Below, piece by piece: positions 37,212 to 46,020 of a DNA stretch of 64,000 bases. Every line of letters begins with the position of its first letter. Positions within the stretch are counted from its first letter, which is position 1. The DNA comes from Janibacter sp. HTCC2649 (GTDB taxonomy: Bacteria > Actinomycetota > Actinomycetes > Actinomycetales > Dermatophilaceae). The notes below the pieces were generated by a model, which was given only the letters and a program-made list of their open reading frames with translations, searched no databases and had not been told where the DNA came from. Location: positions 1,401,978-1,465,977 of the forward strand of contig NZ_CH672413.1 of assembly GCF_000152705.1 (NCBI RefSeq). Direction: 5' to 3'. Position numbers and translations under genes: made by a program.

Positions 37212-37237
37212 CGTGACAGTTTCGAAACTTTGTCACG
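37212..37237. promoter_or_regulatory. extended palindrome between the thiamine-binding and permease genes
   Basis: CGTGACA (37212-37218) and TGTCACG (37231-37237) flank GTTTCGAAAC, itself a perfect 10-base palindrome. It starts six bases past the stop of the thiamine-binding gene and about 100 bases before the permease start. It could end the first transcript or be an operator for the second; there is no T tract. Confidence 0.4.
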
Positions 37238-37242
37238 TCGGG

Positions 37243-37545
37243 TCAGTCGTGCTGGAGCACGGCTTCCAAGCGGTCGAGCTTGCCCTCGAGCTCGCCGGTG
37301 CGACCCGGTCGGATGTCGGCCTTGAGGACGAGTCCGACGCGCGGTCCGTGAGCAGCGAGGGCGTCGACACAGGCCTTGACGACGGCCATGCACTCGTCCC
37401 ACTCCCCCTCGATGGTCGTGAACATCGAGTCGGTGCGGTTGGGCAGACCGCTCTCGCGGACGATGCGCACCGCTTCGGCGACGGCTTCGGTCACCCCTCC
37501 TTGGTCATCGGAACCGGACGGGGACACGGAGAAAGCAACAAGCAT
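37243..37545 (-). CDS. MTH1187/YkoF-family thiamine-binding protein
   Basis: The 100-residue protein has the ferredoxin-like pattern of the MTH1187 (DUF77) family: MLVAFSVSPSG, a glycine turn, a helix (TEAVAEAVRIVRESG) and SMFTTIEGEWDECMAVV. Members bind thiamine or its pyrimidine part. I start at ATG 37545, with TACGGT six bases upstream suggesting a leaderless message; a longer frame has no family similarity. No thiamine genes are adjacent. Confidence 0.85.
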   Translation of the reverse strand: MLVAFSVSPSGSDDQGGVTEAVAEAVRIVRESGLPNRTDSMFTTIEGEWDECMAVVKACVDALAAHGPRVGLVLKADIRPGRTGELEGKLDRLEAVLQHD

Positions 37546-37585
37546 GACGACACCGTATGCCGTCCGCCCGCGTTCGCGTCCGGCG

Positions 37586-37625
37586 CGCCTCTCGCTCGAC
37601 TCGCCTCTCGCTCGACTCGCCTCTC
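37586..37625. repeat. 16-bp tandem repeat (2.5 copies)
   Basis: CGCCTCTCGCTCGACT occurs at 37586-37601 and 37602-37617 and its first eight bases again at 37618-37625, in the short gap upstream of the thiamine-binding gene. Confidence 0.85.
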
Positions 37626-37633
37626 CGTCGGGG

Positions 37634-39322
37634 TCAGCGCGCCTCGGGCGCCAGGAAGGCGTGGACGAGCGGCACGACCCCGGCGCCTTCACCACTGGCC
37701 GAGGCGACCCGCTTCATCGACCCGCACCGGATGTCGCCAGCGACATAGACCCCGGGCACGGTCGTGGCATAGGGCTCCGGCGGCCGGCCACCCTGCCACG
37801 ACTGCCATGGGGTTTCGGCACCGGCGAGGACGAACCCCTTGTCATCCCTCGCCACGTCCGGCGGGAGCCAGCTGCACGTCGGCTGCGCGCCGAGCAGGAG
37901 GTAGAGCCCCGCCGCGTCGACCCGCTCGTCGGCGCCGGACTCCACGTCGCGCAGGGTGAGCCACTCGAGGTGCCCCTCGCCGCCACCGTCGGTGACGATG
38001 GTCCGCGGTCGGATGGTGATCCGCGGGTTCCCCTCGAGTTCGCGGATGAGGTACTGCGACATGGTCGCAGCCAGTCCCTCCCGCCGGACGAGGATGGTCA
38101 CGTGCTTGGCAAAGCGAGAGAGGTGCACCGCCGCCTGCCCGGCGCTGTTGCCACCACCCACGACGTAGACGTCCTTGTGCTTGACCTCTCGTGACGTGCT
38201 CGCGGCAGCGCCATAGTTCACGCCCCGACCGACGAGGTCCTCGAGCTGCTCCACGCCAAGGCGTCGGTAGTCGACCCCCGTGGCGATGAGCACGGCTCGA
38301 CCACGCACCGTGTCGGCACCGAGCTCGACGACGTGGCAGCCGTCGGGGCCTGCCGCGATCCGCAGCCCGGTCACCTCCTGGCCAGCGAGGAACCGCGCCC
38401 CGAAGCGGACGGCCTGTGACCGCGCACGTTGCGCGAGCCGCATACCGGAGATCCCCCGGGGGAAGCCGAGGTAGTTGCGGATCATCGAGCTCGTCCCGGC
38501 CTGCCCGCCGATCGGCCCCTGGTCGATGATCAGGGTGTCGAGCCCCTCGGACGCCGCATAGACGGCCGCACCGAGTCCTGCGGGCCCGGCACCGACGATG
38601 ACGAGGTCACAGATCGCGTCCTCGCCGATGTCGGTGGGGCGACCGTAGAGCGCGGCCCCGAGGTCGGCGTTCGTGGGCTGCGACAGGGTGAGCTCGCCGT
38701 TCGGTCCCTGGAGCAGCGGAAGCTGCGCGTCAGGACCGGCCGAGGCCAGCACCTCGATGCCCGCGGGGCTGTCGGAGGTGTGCACCGTGTTGGGCATGCC
38801 CATGCGGTCGAGGAAGTCGCGGATCCGGCTGAGGTCGGGCGAGGGTCCATCGGCGATGATCCGGGTCCCGTCGATCTCGGACAGGCCGAACGACTGCGCC
38901 CAGTCCGACAGCGTCTCGCAGATCGCGGTGTGGAACTCCTCGTCCCGTGGCCCCTGCGGCAGCATGAGGTAGAGGTCGAGCCGGCCCTCGGCGAGGCTCT
39001 CGCGCATCACCGACACCGAACCGCGGAAGCGCTCCGCCGGGACGTAGACGAGTCGGCGGGCGCTTGGCATGAACTTCTGGAACTTCGCGAGCAGGTGGGT
39101 GGCCTTCTCACCCTCCGCGAAGAACTCGCAGGCCGCGAGCGCGACGGGTCGTCGGCCGGTCTTGAGGTCGGTGAGGACCTCGATCGCCTCCTCCATCGTC
39201 GTCGGCGCGATGATCTCGTAGTCGACGGCATAGCGCTGCGTGAGCACGTCGACCATCGCCTGCCGGTAGTCGTTGCCGAGGACGAGGATGACGGGGGTCG
39301 GGCGCGTGTCTGGAGGTGTCAC
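37634..39322 (-). CDS. fused receiver-like/thioredoxin-reductase-like flavoprotein without redox cysteines
   Basis: The 562-residue protein has three parts: a response-regulator-like domain (11-130), a glutaredoxin-like segment (151-205), and a two-nucleotide flavoprotein of the thioredoxin reductase type (238-562) with GAGPAG for FAD (244-249) and GGGNSAGQ for NADPH (389-396). Databases call such proteins fused response regulator/thioredoxin-disulfide reductase. At the place of the CATC centre it reads GAAAS (371-375), so disulfide reduction by the usual route is impossible. The start is GTG 39322 with TAGCGT seven bases upstream; that hexamer overlaps the meaB stop. Its electron acceptor is unknown. 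Confidence 0.8.
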   Translation of the reverse strand: MTPPDTRPTPVILVLGNDYRQAMVDVLTQRYAVDYEIIAPTTMEEAIEVLTDLKTGRRPVALAACEFFAEGEKATHLLAKFQKFMPSARRLVYVPAERFRGSVSVMRESLAEGRLDLYLMLPQGPRDEEFHTAICETLSDWAQSFGLSEIDGTRIIADGPSPDLSRIRDFLDRMGMPNTVHTSDSPAGIEVLASAGPDAQLPLLQGPNGELTLSQPTNADLGAALYGRPTDIGEDAICDLVIVGAGPAGLGAAVYAASEGLDTLIIDQGPIGGQAGTSSMIRNYLGFPRGISGMRLAQRARSQAVRFGARFLAGQEVTGLRIAAGPDGCHVVELGADTVRGRAVLIATGVDYRRLGVEQLEDLVGRGVNYGAAASTSREVKHKDVYVVGGGNSAGQAAVHLSRFAKHVTILVRREGLAATMSQYLIRELEGNPRITIRPRTIVTDGGGEGHLEWLTLRDVESGADERVDAAGLYLLLGAQPTCSWLPPDVARDDKGFVLAGAETPWQSWQGGRPPEPYATTVPGVYVAGDIRCGSMKRVASASGEGAGVVPLVHAFLAPEAR

Positions 39323-39332
39323 CCTCCTCACG

Positions 39333-40337
39333 CTACTGGCGTCCGGGCTCCCCGGTGAGCCGGTCGACGACGTCCTGCGCGGCGGCATACACATCCGTGT
39401 CGCCGGAGGCGACGGCACTGGCGAGCTCGTCGGTTACGAGGCCTCCCCCGTCACCGAGTCGTCGGCGCAGCGTCGCGAGGGCGATGGCCTCGATCTCGGC
39501 CTGGGCCCGACGGCGCCTGCGGTCCTCGAGCGCGCCGGACGACGTGAGCCAGTCGCGGTGTGCCGCAAGCGAATCCACAAGCTCGGGTATGCCGTCCCCT
39601 CGGCTCGCGACGGTCCTCACCACCGGGGTCCGCCAGTTGACGGACCGCTCGCGGTTCCCGAGCTGGATCATGTGGCGCAGGTCGCGCACCGTGTCGTCGG
39701 CGCCGTCGCGGTCGGCCTTGTTGACGACGAAGACGTCACCGATCTCGAGGATGCCTGCCTTGGCCGCCTGGATGCCGTCGCCCATGCCCGGGGCGACGAT
39801 GACGACGGTCGTGTCGGCGCGGGCGGCGACCTCGACCTCGGACTGCCCCACGCCGACGGTCTCGAGGAGGACGACGTCGAACCCGGCGGCATCGAGGACG
39901 CGCAGGGCCTGGGGCGTGGCGAAGGACAACCCGCCGAGGTGGCCGCGTGACGCGACCGAGCGGATGAAAACGCCCGGGTCAGTGCCGTGTTGCTCCATCC
40001 GGATCCGGTCACCGAGCAGCGCGCCACCGGAGAAGGGCGACGACGGGTCGACCGCGAGCACGGCGACGCGCCTGTCCTGCGCCCGGAAGGCCGCGATGAG
40101 AGCCGCCGTGGTCGTGGACTTGCCGACCCCGGGTGATCCCGTGAGGCCGATGATGTGGGCGCCGCCGGTGTGCTGTGCGAGCGCCGCCATCACCTCGGGG
40201 AGGGCGGGGTGACCGTCCTCGACGAGGGAGATGAGCCGGGCCACCGCACGCGAACGCCCCTCTCTCGCTTCAGCAACGAGAGAGGGGACGTCGACGATGC
40301 GGGGTGACCTCGCGATGGTGCGCGCCTGAACGCTCAG
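39333..40337 (-). CDS. meaB: MeaB, GTPase chaperone of a B12-dependent acyl-CoA mutase
   Basis: MeaB loads and protects adenosylcobalamin in methylmalonyl-CoA or ethylmalonyl-CoA mutase. The protein has the P-loop [11 protein letters not shown] (Lys73), [28 protein letters not shown] and [11 protein letters not shown], all MeaB/ArgK marks. No ATG, GTG or TTG lies in frame before a GTG 32 codons into the conserved N-terminal helix. The most likely start is CTG 40337, which overlaps the thiolase stop as CTGA in the manner of the ATGA/GTGA junctions elsewhere; this gives 334 residues, the usual length. It is coupled to thiolase and serves the Ecm encoded at 54623-56710. Confidence 0.88.
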   Translation of the reverse strand: MSVQARTIARSPRIVDVPSLVAEAREGRSRAVARLISLVEDGHPALPEVMAALAQHTGGAHIIGLTGSPGVGKSTTTAALIAAFRAQDRRVAVLAVDPSSPFSGGALLGDRIRMEQHGTDPGVFIRSVASRGHLGGLSFATPQALRVLDAAGFDVVLLETVGVGQSEVEVAARADTTVVIVAPGMGDGIQAAKAGILEIGDVFVVNKADRDGADDTVRDLRHMIQLGNRERSVNWRTPVVRTVASRGDGIPELVDSLAAHRDWLTSSGALEDRRRRRAQAEIEAIALATLRRRLGDGGGLVTDELASAVASGDTDVYAAAQDVVDRLTGEPGRQ

Positions 40338-41548
40338 GCCTTGGGCACGGTGATGAGCAGGGCGTCGCCCTGACCGCCACCACCACAGAGGGCGGCGGCT
40401 CCGGTGCCGCCACCACGACGCTTGAGCTCGTGGGCGAGGGTGAGGACGACGCGGGCACCCGACATGCCGAGCGGGTGACCCGTGGCGATGGCTCCACCGT
40501 TGGGGTTGACGATCTCGGGGTCGACGCCGAGCTCTTTGGTCGAGGCGAGGCCGACCGCGGCGAACGCCTCGTTGATCTCGATGGCGGTGAGGTCGGCCGG
40601 CGTGATGCCCGCGCGCTCGCACGCCTTCTTGATCGCGTTGGCCGGCTGGCTCTGCAGGCTCGAGTCGGGGCCCGCGACGACGCCGTGGGCGCCGATCTCG
40701 GCGAGCCAGTCGAGGCCGAGCTCCTGCGCCTTGGACTTCTTCATGATGACGACGGCGCACGCACCGTCGGAGATCTGCGAGGCGGAGCCTGCAGTGATGG
40801 TGCCGTCCTTGGCGAAGGCCGGGCGGAGCCTGGACAGCGACTCGGTGGTCGTGTCGGCGCGCACGCCCTCGTCCTCCTTGAACTCGATCGGGTCGCCCTT
40901 GCGCTGCGGGATGGAGACGGCGATGACCTCGTCGTCGAAGAGTCCGTCCTTCCACGCGCGGGCGGCCTGCTGGTGGCTGCGCGCGGCGAAGGCGTCCTGC
41001 TCCTCGCGGGTGAAGGCGCTCGCGTCCACGTTGCGGGACTCGGTGAGCGAACCCATCGCCTGGTTGGTGAGGACGTCGTAGAGACCGTCGAAGGCCATGG
41101 AGTCCTGAAGGGTGACGTCGCCGTACTTGTAGCCGTCGCGGCTCTTGGGCAGCAGGTGCGGAGCGTTGGTCATCGACTCCTGTCCGCCGGCGACGACGAC
41201 CTCGAACTCACCGGCGCGGATGAGCTGGTCCGCGAGCGCGATGGCGTCGATGCCGGACAGGCAGACCTTGTTGACGGTGAGGGCGGGGACGCTCATCGGG
41301 ATACCAGCCTTGACCGCGGCCTGACGGGCGGGGATCTGGCCCTCGCCCGCGGTGAGGACCTGGCCCATGATCACGTAGTCGACGTCCTCGGGCTTGACGC
41401 CCGACTTCTCCAGGGCGCCCTTGATGGCGAACCCACCCAGGTCAGAGCCGCTGAAGCCCTTGAGGCTGCCGCTCATGCGGCCCATCGGGGTCCTCGCCCC
41501 CGCAACGATGACTGTCGGGTCGGTGTTCTGGGTCGGGGCGGTGCTCAC
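40334..41548 (-). CDS. acetyl-CoA C-acetyltransferase (thiolase)
   Basis: Thiolase condenses two acetyl-CoA to acetoacetyl-CoA, or cleaves it. The 404-residue protein has the acyl-accepting Cys96 (VNKVCLSG), [16 protein letters not shown] and the second cysteine in CGGGGQG near the C-terminus. GTG 41548 follows GGAGGA. The gene runs into meaB with a 4-base overlap and is divergent from the epimerase gene. In this setting it is probably the first step of the ethylmalonyl-CoA route, though a role in fatty-acid breakdown is possible. Confidence 0.93.
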   Translation of the reverse strand: MSTAPTQNTDPTVIVAGARTPMGRMSGSLKGFSGSDLGGFAIKGALEKSGVKPEDVDYVIMGQVLTAGEGQIPARQAAVKAGIPMSVPALTVNKVCLSGIDAIALADQLIRAGEFEVVVAGGQESMTNAPHLLPKSRDGYKYGDVTLQDSMAFDGLYDVLTNQAMGSLTESRNVDASAFTREEQDAFAARSHQQAARAWKDGLFDDEVIAVSIPQRKGDPIEFKEDEGVRADTTTESLSRLRPAFAKDGTITAGSASQISDGACAVVIMKKSKAQELGLDWLAEIGAHGVVAGPDSSLQSQPANAIKKACERAGITPADLTAIEINEAFAAVGLASTKELGVDPEIVNPNGGAIATGHPLGMSGARVVLTLAHELKRRGGGTGAAALCGGGGQGDALLITVPKA

Positions 41549-41716
41549 TGCGGTCCTCCAACGTCGGTGTCGGGCTGAGTGCCCAAGGGGCTCCCATGAT
41601 GCTAGCCACTTCCCCGCCCCGGGCCGACGGGCCCTGTGACGGACGTCCCGTAGGTGTCCATTGCCACACCCACAACACCTGTATGCGGTGCGCTCACCTC
41701 CCTAGGCTCGGGTCCT

Positions 41717-42181
41717 ATGAGTTCCCGTCACCTTGAGTCCTCTCCGATCGCATCGCTGTTCACGGCGATCGACCACGTCGGCGTGGCCGTCACCGACCTC
41801 GACGAGGCGATCGCGTTCTACCGCGACACCTACGGGATGACGCTGGCTCACGAGGAGGTCAACGAGGAGCAGGGCGTTCGTGAGGCGATGATGGCGGTCG
41901 GTGACTCGGGCTCGCACATCCAGCTGCTGGCGCCCCTGTCCCCCAAGTCGACCATCGCGAAGTTCATCGACCGCAGCGGCGCCGGTGTCCAGCAGGTCGC
42001 CTACCGCGTCGAGGACATCGATGGTGTGAGCGCCACGCTTCGCGAGCGCGGCCTGCGCCTTCTGTACGACGAGCCCAAGCGCGGCACGTCGAACTCACGG
42101 GTGAACTTCATCCACCCCAAGGACGCCGGCGGCATCCTCGTCGAGCTCGTCGAGCCCGCCACTGCCCCACCCACCCACTGA
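41717..42181 (+). CDS. mce: methylmalonyl/ethylmalonyl-CoA epimerase
   Basis: The enzyme swaps the 2R and 2S forms of methylmalonyl-CoA or ethylmalonyl-CoA. The 154-residue protein is a two-module VOC fold, closely patterned on the Propionibacterium enzyme (IDHVGVAV, ATLRERGLRLLYDEP, FIHPKDAGG). Metal ligands His20, Gln69 and Glu143 are present. At the fourth ligand it reads VQQVAYRV, so Gln93 stands where I recall a histidine (LHHMAW) in that enzyme. ATG 41717 has TAGGCT eight bases upstream and no ribosome site. It precedes ccr by 111 bp, which supports an ethylmalonyl-CoA role. Confidence 0.9.
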   Translation: MSSRHLESSPIASLFTAIDHVGVAVTDLDEAIAFYRDTYGMTLAHEEVNEEQGVREAMMAVGDSGSHIQLLAPLSPKSTIAKFIDRSGAGVQQVAYRVEDIDGVSATLRERGLRLLYDEPKRGTSNSRVNFIHPKDAGGILVELVEPATAPPTH

Positions 42182-42192
42182 CCCCCGACTTA

Positions 42193-42241
42193 TTGCGCAA
42201 AACGTCGGTTCACCCCACTGATTGCGCAATCCGTCCAGCAT
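42193..42241. promoter_or_regulatory. paired TTGCGCAA palindromes upstream of ccr
   Basis: TTGCGCAA occurs at 42193-42200 and 42232-42239, 39 bases apart, each followed by CGTC two bases later; the second is inside the perfect palindrome GATTGCGCAATC (42230-42241). They lie 51-100 bases before the ccr ATG and look like a paired operator for a regulator of acyl-CoA metabolism. Confidence 0.45.
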
Positions 42242-42292
42242 GTCAACGCATCACCTGACCTGACCCACCCAGATCAAGGAGCACCACCTCTC

Positions 42293-43642
42293 ATGGACCA
42301 GATCCGCGACGCCATCCTCAGCGGTGACCGCACCGAGGAGACCTACGCGAACCTCGCCATCCCCGCGACCTACCGGGCGGCGACCGTCCACAAGGACGAG
42401 GTGGACATGTTCGAGGGCCTCACCGCCAAGGAGAAGGACCCGCGCAAGTCCCTCCACATCGATGACGTCCCGGTCCCCGAGCTCGCGCCCGGCGAGGCCC
42501 TGGTCGCCGTCATGGCCAGCGCCATCAACTACAACACCGTGTGGACCTCGATCTTCGAGCCGGTCTCGACCTTTGGCTTCCTCGAGCGCTACGCCCGCAC
42601 GTCGGAGTTCGCCAAGCGCCACGACCTGCCGTACCACATCGTGGGCTCCGACCTCGCCGGCGTCGTGCTCCGCACCGGCCCGGGTGTCGGCAAGTGGAAG
42701 GTCGGCCAGGAGGTCGTCGCCCACTGCCTGTCCGTCGAGCTCGAGGACGCCGATGGTCACAACGACACGATGCTCGACCCGCAGCAGCGCATCTGGGGCT
42801 TCGAGACCAACTTCGGTGGCCTCGCCGAGCTCGCGATCGTCAAGACCAACCAGCTCATGCCCAAGCCGACCCACCTCAGCTGGGAAGAGGCGGCGTCGCC
42901 CGGTCTGGTGAACAGCACGGCATACCGTCAGTTGATCTCCAAGAACGGTGCCGCCCTCAAGCTCGGTGACCGCGTCCTCATCTGGGGCGCCTCTGGCGGC
43001 CTGGGGTCCTACGCGACGCAGATGGCGCTCGCTGCCGGTGCGACCCCGATTTGTGTCGTCTCCTCGCCCGACAAGGCCGAGATCTGCCGCAAGATGGGCG
43101 CCGAGCTCATCATCGATCGATCCGAGAAGACTGGCGAGGGTTACCGTTTTTGGAACGACGAGGACACCCAGCAGGACCCCAAGGAGTGGCAGCGTCTCGG
43201 CAAGAAGATCCGTGAGCTCACGGGCGGGCACGACGTCGACATCGTCTTCGAGCACCCGGGTCGCGAGACCTTCGGCGCCAGCGTCTACGTGGCACGCAAG
43301 GGCGGCACCATCGTCACCTGTGCGTCGACCTCGGGCTTCATGCACGAGTACGACAACCGCTACCTCTGGATGAACCTCAAGCGCATCATCTCGTCACACT
43401 TCGCGAACTACCGCGAGGCGTGGGAGGCCAACGAGCTCATCAACCGCGGCCTCATCCACCCGACGCTGAGCAAGACCTACACGCTCGACGAGGTCGGTCA
43501 GGCTGCGCTCGATGTCCACAAGAACGCGCACCAGGGCAAGGTCGGCGTCCTCACCCTCGCCCCCGAGCCGGGCCTGGGCATCTCCGACCCCGAGAAGCGC
43601 GCGAAGTACGAAGCAGAGATCAACCGCTTCCGCGACGCCTGA
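42293..43642 (+). CDS. ccr: crotonyl-CoA carboxylase/reductase
   Basis: Ccr reduces and carboxylates crotonyl-CoA with NADPH and CO2 to ethylmalonyl-CoA, the key step of the ethylmalonyl-CoA pathway. The 449-residue MDR protein has WGASGGLGSYATQ (231-243) for NADPH. The CO2-binding residues I recall from the Kitasatospora enzyme are all present: Asn81, Phe170, Glu171 and His369 (His365 there). This argues for carboxylation and not simple reduction. ATG 42293 lies ten bases past an AAGGAG site. Next to the epimerase and close to thiolase and meaB, it marks the pathway. Confidence 0.95.
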   Translation: MDQIRDAILSGDRTEETYANLAIPATYRAATVHKDEVDMFEGLTAKEKDPRKSLHIDDVPVPELAPGEALVAVMASAINYNTVWTSIFEPVSTFGFLERYARTSEFAKRHDLPYHIVGSDLAGVVLRTGPGVGKWKVGQEVVAHCLSVELEDADGHNDTMLDPQQRIWGFETNFGGLAELAIVKTNQLMPKPTHLSWEEAASPGLVNSTAYRQLISKNGAALKLGDRVLIWGASGGLGSYATQMALAAGATPICVVSSPDKAEICRKMGAELIIDRSEKTGEGYRFWNDEDTQQDPKEWQRLGKKIRELTGGHDVDIVFEHPGRETFGASVYVARKGGTIVTCASTSGFMHEYDNRYLWMNLKRIISSHFANYREAWEANELINRGLIHPTLSKTYTLDEVGQAALDVHKNAHQGKVGVLTLAPEPGLGISDPEKRAKYEAEINRFRDA

Positions 43643-43654
43643 GTTTGCGACGAC

Positions 43655-43690
43655 AAGCCAGCCCATCGGTGTATGCCGGTGGGCTGGCTT
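43655..43690. terminator. convergent hairpin between ccr and the AI-2E gene
   Basis: AAGCCAGCCCA and TGGGCTGGCTT make a perfect 11-bp stem with a 14-base loop, and GACG/CGTC extend it past a bulge. It sits between two genes that converge and could stop both. No T tract follows. Confidence 0.6.
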
Positions 43691-43706
43691 CGTCTTGCGC
43701 CTCGCC

Positions 43707-45008
43707 CTATTGGTGGCGTTGGCGCGGGACGAGCACCTCGTCGAGGAGGAGGAGCAGCGCCGCCGCCACGGGGATGGCGAGCAGGGCTCCGAGCACTCCG
43801 AGCAGGGTGCCGCCCGCGAGAGCCGCGACGACCGTAAGCGCGCCCGGCACGGAGACCGTGCGCTGCATGATCTTGGGCGCGATGACGTAGTTCTCGACCT
43901 GCTGGTAGATGAGGTAGTAGATCGCCGCGAAGAGCGCGATCCGTGGTTCGTCAAAGAAGGCCACGAGGCAGACGAGGCCCGCACCGAGGGTCGCACCGAC
44001 CATCGGGATGAGACCGAGGAAGCCGACGAGGACGGCGAGCACCGCGGCATACGGAATGCCGAGGAGCAGCATCATCACGTAGCTGAGGATCGCGTTGATC
44101 GACGCGATGGCGACCTGGCCGATGGCGTAGGAGCCGGTGCGACGCATGATCTCTTCGCTCAGCTGGGCGAAGCGGTTGCGGCGGCTGGCCGGCACCATCG
44201 AGTAGGCGGTCTTCTTCATCTTGGGCAGTGACGCGAGGAAGTACAGCGTCAGGATGAGGATCGTGAAGGTCTGGAAGACGCCGTTGAGGACGGCGCGACC
44301 GGCGCCGAGCACCCCACCGAGGATCGAGCTGATGAAGGTCTCGTCGGTGATCCGCTTGTTGAACTCCTCGCGGACCTTCTCGACGATGTCGTAGTTCTTG
44401 TCGAGCTCCTGGGCCCATTTCGCGTTGAGGATGCGGTCGAGATAGCTCGGCGCCTGCTGGATCAGCTCGCCGCCCTGGGTCACGACCGGCGGGAAGACGA
44501 GCAGGCCGAGGAAGGTGAAGACGACGAGCACCCCGATGAAGACGATGCCCACCGAGAGCGAGCGCTTGAGCCCGCGTCGCTCGAGCCATTCCACCATCGG
44601 GTTGAGGGCGAGGGTGAGGAAGAGCGCGACGACGAGGATCGTGATCGTCGTCGCGAGGCGACCGAGCGAGTGCCACAGCCCGATCGCGATGAGGGCTCCC
44701 AGAGCGCCGACGAAGCCGAGGTAGAACGGCGAGCGCCGGTTCATGGGGCGGCCCATCTCCCCGAACTGGGTGATTCCGCTGGTTGCCGACGTCTCCGTCG
44801 CGGCGGCAGCCGTCTCTTCCGCGTCGCTCGAGGTCGACGACTCCGACGTCGCTGCCTCGTCGTCATCCCCCAGGAGGTCCTGGATGAGGCTGTGCTCGAG
44901 GTGCTCGTCACCGTGACGGATGCGGTTGCTCTCACGCAGGGCGCTGCGCTGCCGCTGGCGGTAGTCCCGCCAGCTGCGTACCGAGTTCTTGCCCCAGCTC
45001 AGGTTCAC
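43707..45008 (-). CDS. AI-2E family (PerM-like) membrane transporter
   Basis: The 433-residue protein has a charged, low-complexity cytoplasmic N-terminus (1-90) and about eight predicted helices with the family marks NPMVEWLERRGLKRS, LGLIPMVGATLGA and QQVENYVIAPKIMQ. Members export small solutes or ions; some are Na+/H+ antiporters, and AI-2 export is only one proposed role. The start is GTG 45008, with GAGGAG and six bases of spacing. Confidence 0.9.
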   Translation of the reverse strand: MNLSWGKNSVRSWRDYRQRQRSALRESNRIRHGDEHLEHSLIQDLLGDDDEAATSESSTSSDAEETAAAATETSATSGITQFGEMGRPMNRRSPFYLGFVGALGALIAIGLWHSLGRLATTITILVVALFLTLALNPMVEWLERRGLKRSLSVGIVFIGVLVVFTFLGLLVFPPVVTQGGELIQQAPSYLDRILNAKWAQELDKNYDIVEKVREEFNKRITDETFISSILGGVLGAGRAVLNGVFQTFTILILTLYFLASLPKMKKTAYSMVPASRRNRFAQLSEEIMRRTGSYAIGQVAIASINAILSYVMMLLLGIPYAAVLAVLVGFLGLIPMVGATLGAGLVCLVAFFDEPRIALFAAIYYLIYQQVENYVIAPKIMQRTVSVPGALTVVAALAGGTLLGVLGALLAIPVAAALLLLLDEVLVPRQRHQ

Positions 45009-45051
45009 GTCGATCTCCTCGTCGGAAGCATTCGACGGGCATCATCGCAGG

Positions 45052-45351
45052 TCAGCGGAACGCTCCACGCGGTTGTCGTCGTTCGCGTGCCGTCCAGCAC
45101 GGCGAGTGCCAGTGTCTGCGGTCGCCCACGCCACCCACGCCTTCTTCGGGCCAGGCAACGACGTGGGGCGTGCCGGGCACGATGTCCTGCTCGCAGCCGG
45201 GGCAGAAGTAGGTGCGCTCCGAGGAAGCACCGGTGAGGCGACGCACTGCCCACCGCTGACCGGCATACATCTCGGTCGTTGTGCCACCACCGGTGAGGCG
45301 TCCCATCGCGAGAGGCACGTCCTCGGGACGTCGGCGGTTGGCACGGGGCAT
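45052..45351 (-). CDS. small conserved actinobacterial zinc-ribbon-like protein
   Basis: The 99-residue protein has a basic N-terminus, then YFCPGCEQDIVPGTPHVV and HWHSPCW, so Cys-x-x-Cys plus a late His/Cys group could bind zinc. Similar small proteins occur widely in actinobacteria, sometimes mislabelled as ATP/GTP-binding. It lies between the AI-2E gene and a divergent mycothiol-enzyme gene. A second frame over the same DNA encodes a similar-length product without these motifs. Confidence 0.7.
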   Translation of the reverse strand: MPRANRRRPEDVPLAMGRLTGGGTTTEMYAGQRWAVRRLTGASSERTYFCPGCEQDIVPGTPHVVAWPEEGVGGVGDRRHWHSPCWTARERRQPRGAFR

Positions 45352-45401
45352 GACTCAATCGTCCCAGACTCGATGTCACCGGTGGCTGCGAGGGTGAAGC
45401 C

Positions 45402-46016
45402 ATGACCGACACGTGGGACATGGTGCAGGCCGAGCGGGAGGCCCTCGTCGCGGACCTGTCAGGCATCAAGGAGGACCAATGGGCTGAGCAGTCACTGTGT
45501 GGTGACTGGACCGTGCGTGGCGTGGCGGCCCACCTCGTCGACAACGCGCTCACGACCCGCTTCGGCATCGTCGTCGCGATGGCCCGGGCGCGGTTCGACT
45601 TCGACAGGCAGAACGCGATGGGGGTGGCTCGCGCGCTGGGCGACTCCCCCGCGGCCACCCTCTCGAATCTGCGGGGTGTCGTCGATCGCCGCACGGGTCC
45701 GCCAGCACCGGTCGACAGCCGGCTCGTCGAGGAGGTGGTCCATGGGGAGGACATCCGGCGGCCGCTCGGCATCACCCACGCGTATGCCACGGACGCTGTC
45801 GAGCGCTCACTGGTCCACCAGGCCAGGACCCCCGTGAGTCTGGGCGGCGGCAAGCAGCGCATCGCGGGGGTGCGTCTCAGCGCCACGGACAGCGACCTCG
45901 TCATCGGCGACGGCCCAGACGTCGTCGGCCCGACCCTCTCGCTTCTGCTCGTGACCTCCGGTCGCGACGCGGCGCGGGTCGACCTCGACGGACCCGGAGT
46001 GCCCCACCTGGGCTGA
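45402..46016 (+). CDS. maleylpyruvate isomerase/DinB-fold, mycothiol-dependent enzyme family
   Basis: The 204-residue protein has the four-helix start of the MDMPI/DinB superfamily (EREALVADLSGIKEDQWAEQSLCGDWTVRGVAAHL), where a His-rich metal site binds a mycothiol-linked substrate. Its later part (EDIRRPLGI) also fits. The true substrate cannot be told. It converges with the dehydrogenase gene over four bases. Confidence 0.8.
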   Translation: MTDTWDMVQAEREALVADLSGIKEDQWAEQSLCGDWTVRGVAAHLVDNALTTRFGIVVAMARARFDFDRQNAMGVARALGDSPAATLSNLRGVVDRRTGPPAPVDSRLVEEVVHGEDIRRPLGITHAYATDAVERSLVHQARTPVSLGGGKQRIAGVRLSATDSDLVIGDGPDVVGPTLSLLLVTSGRDAARVDLDGPGVPHLG

Positions 46017-46020
46017 GTCG

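Noticed and set aside
45042-45344. 100-codon frame in a different register over the small zinc-ribbon gene
   Set aside because: The alternative frame lacks the Cys-x-x-Cys and His/Cys pattern seen in the chosen frame.
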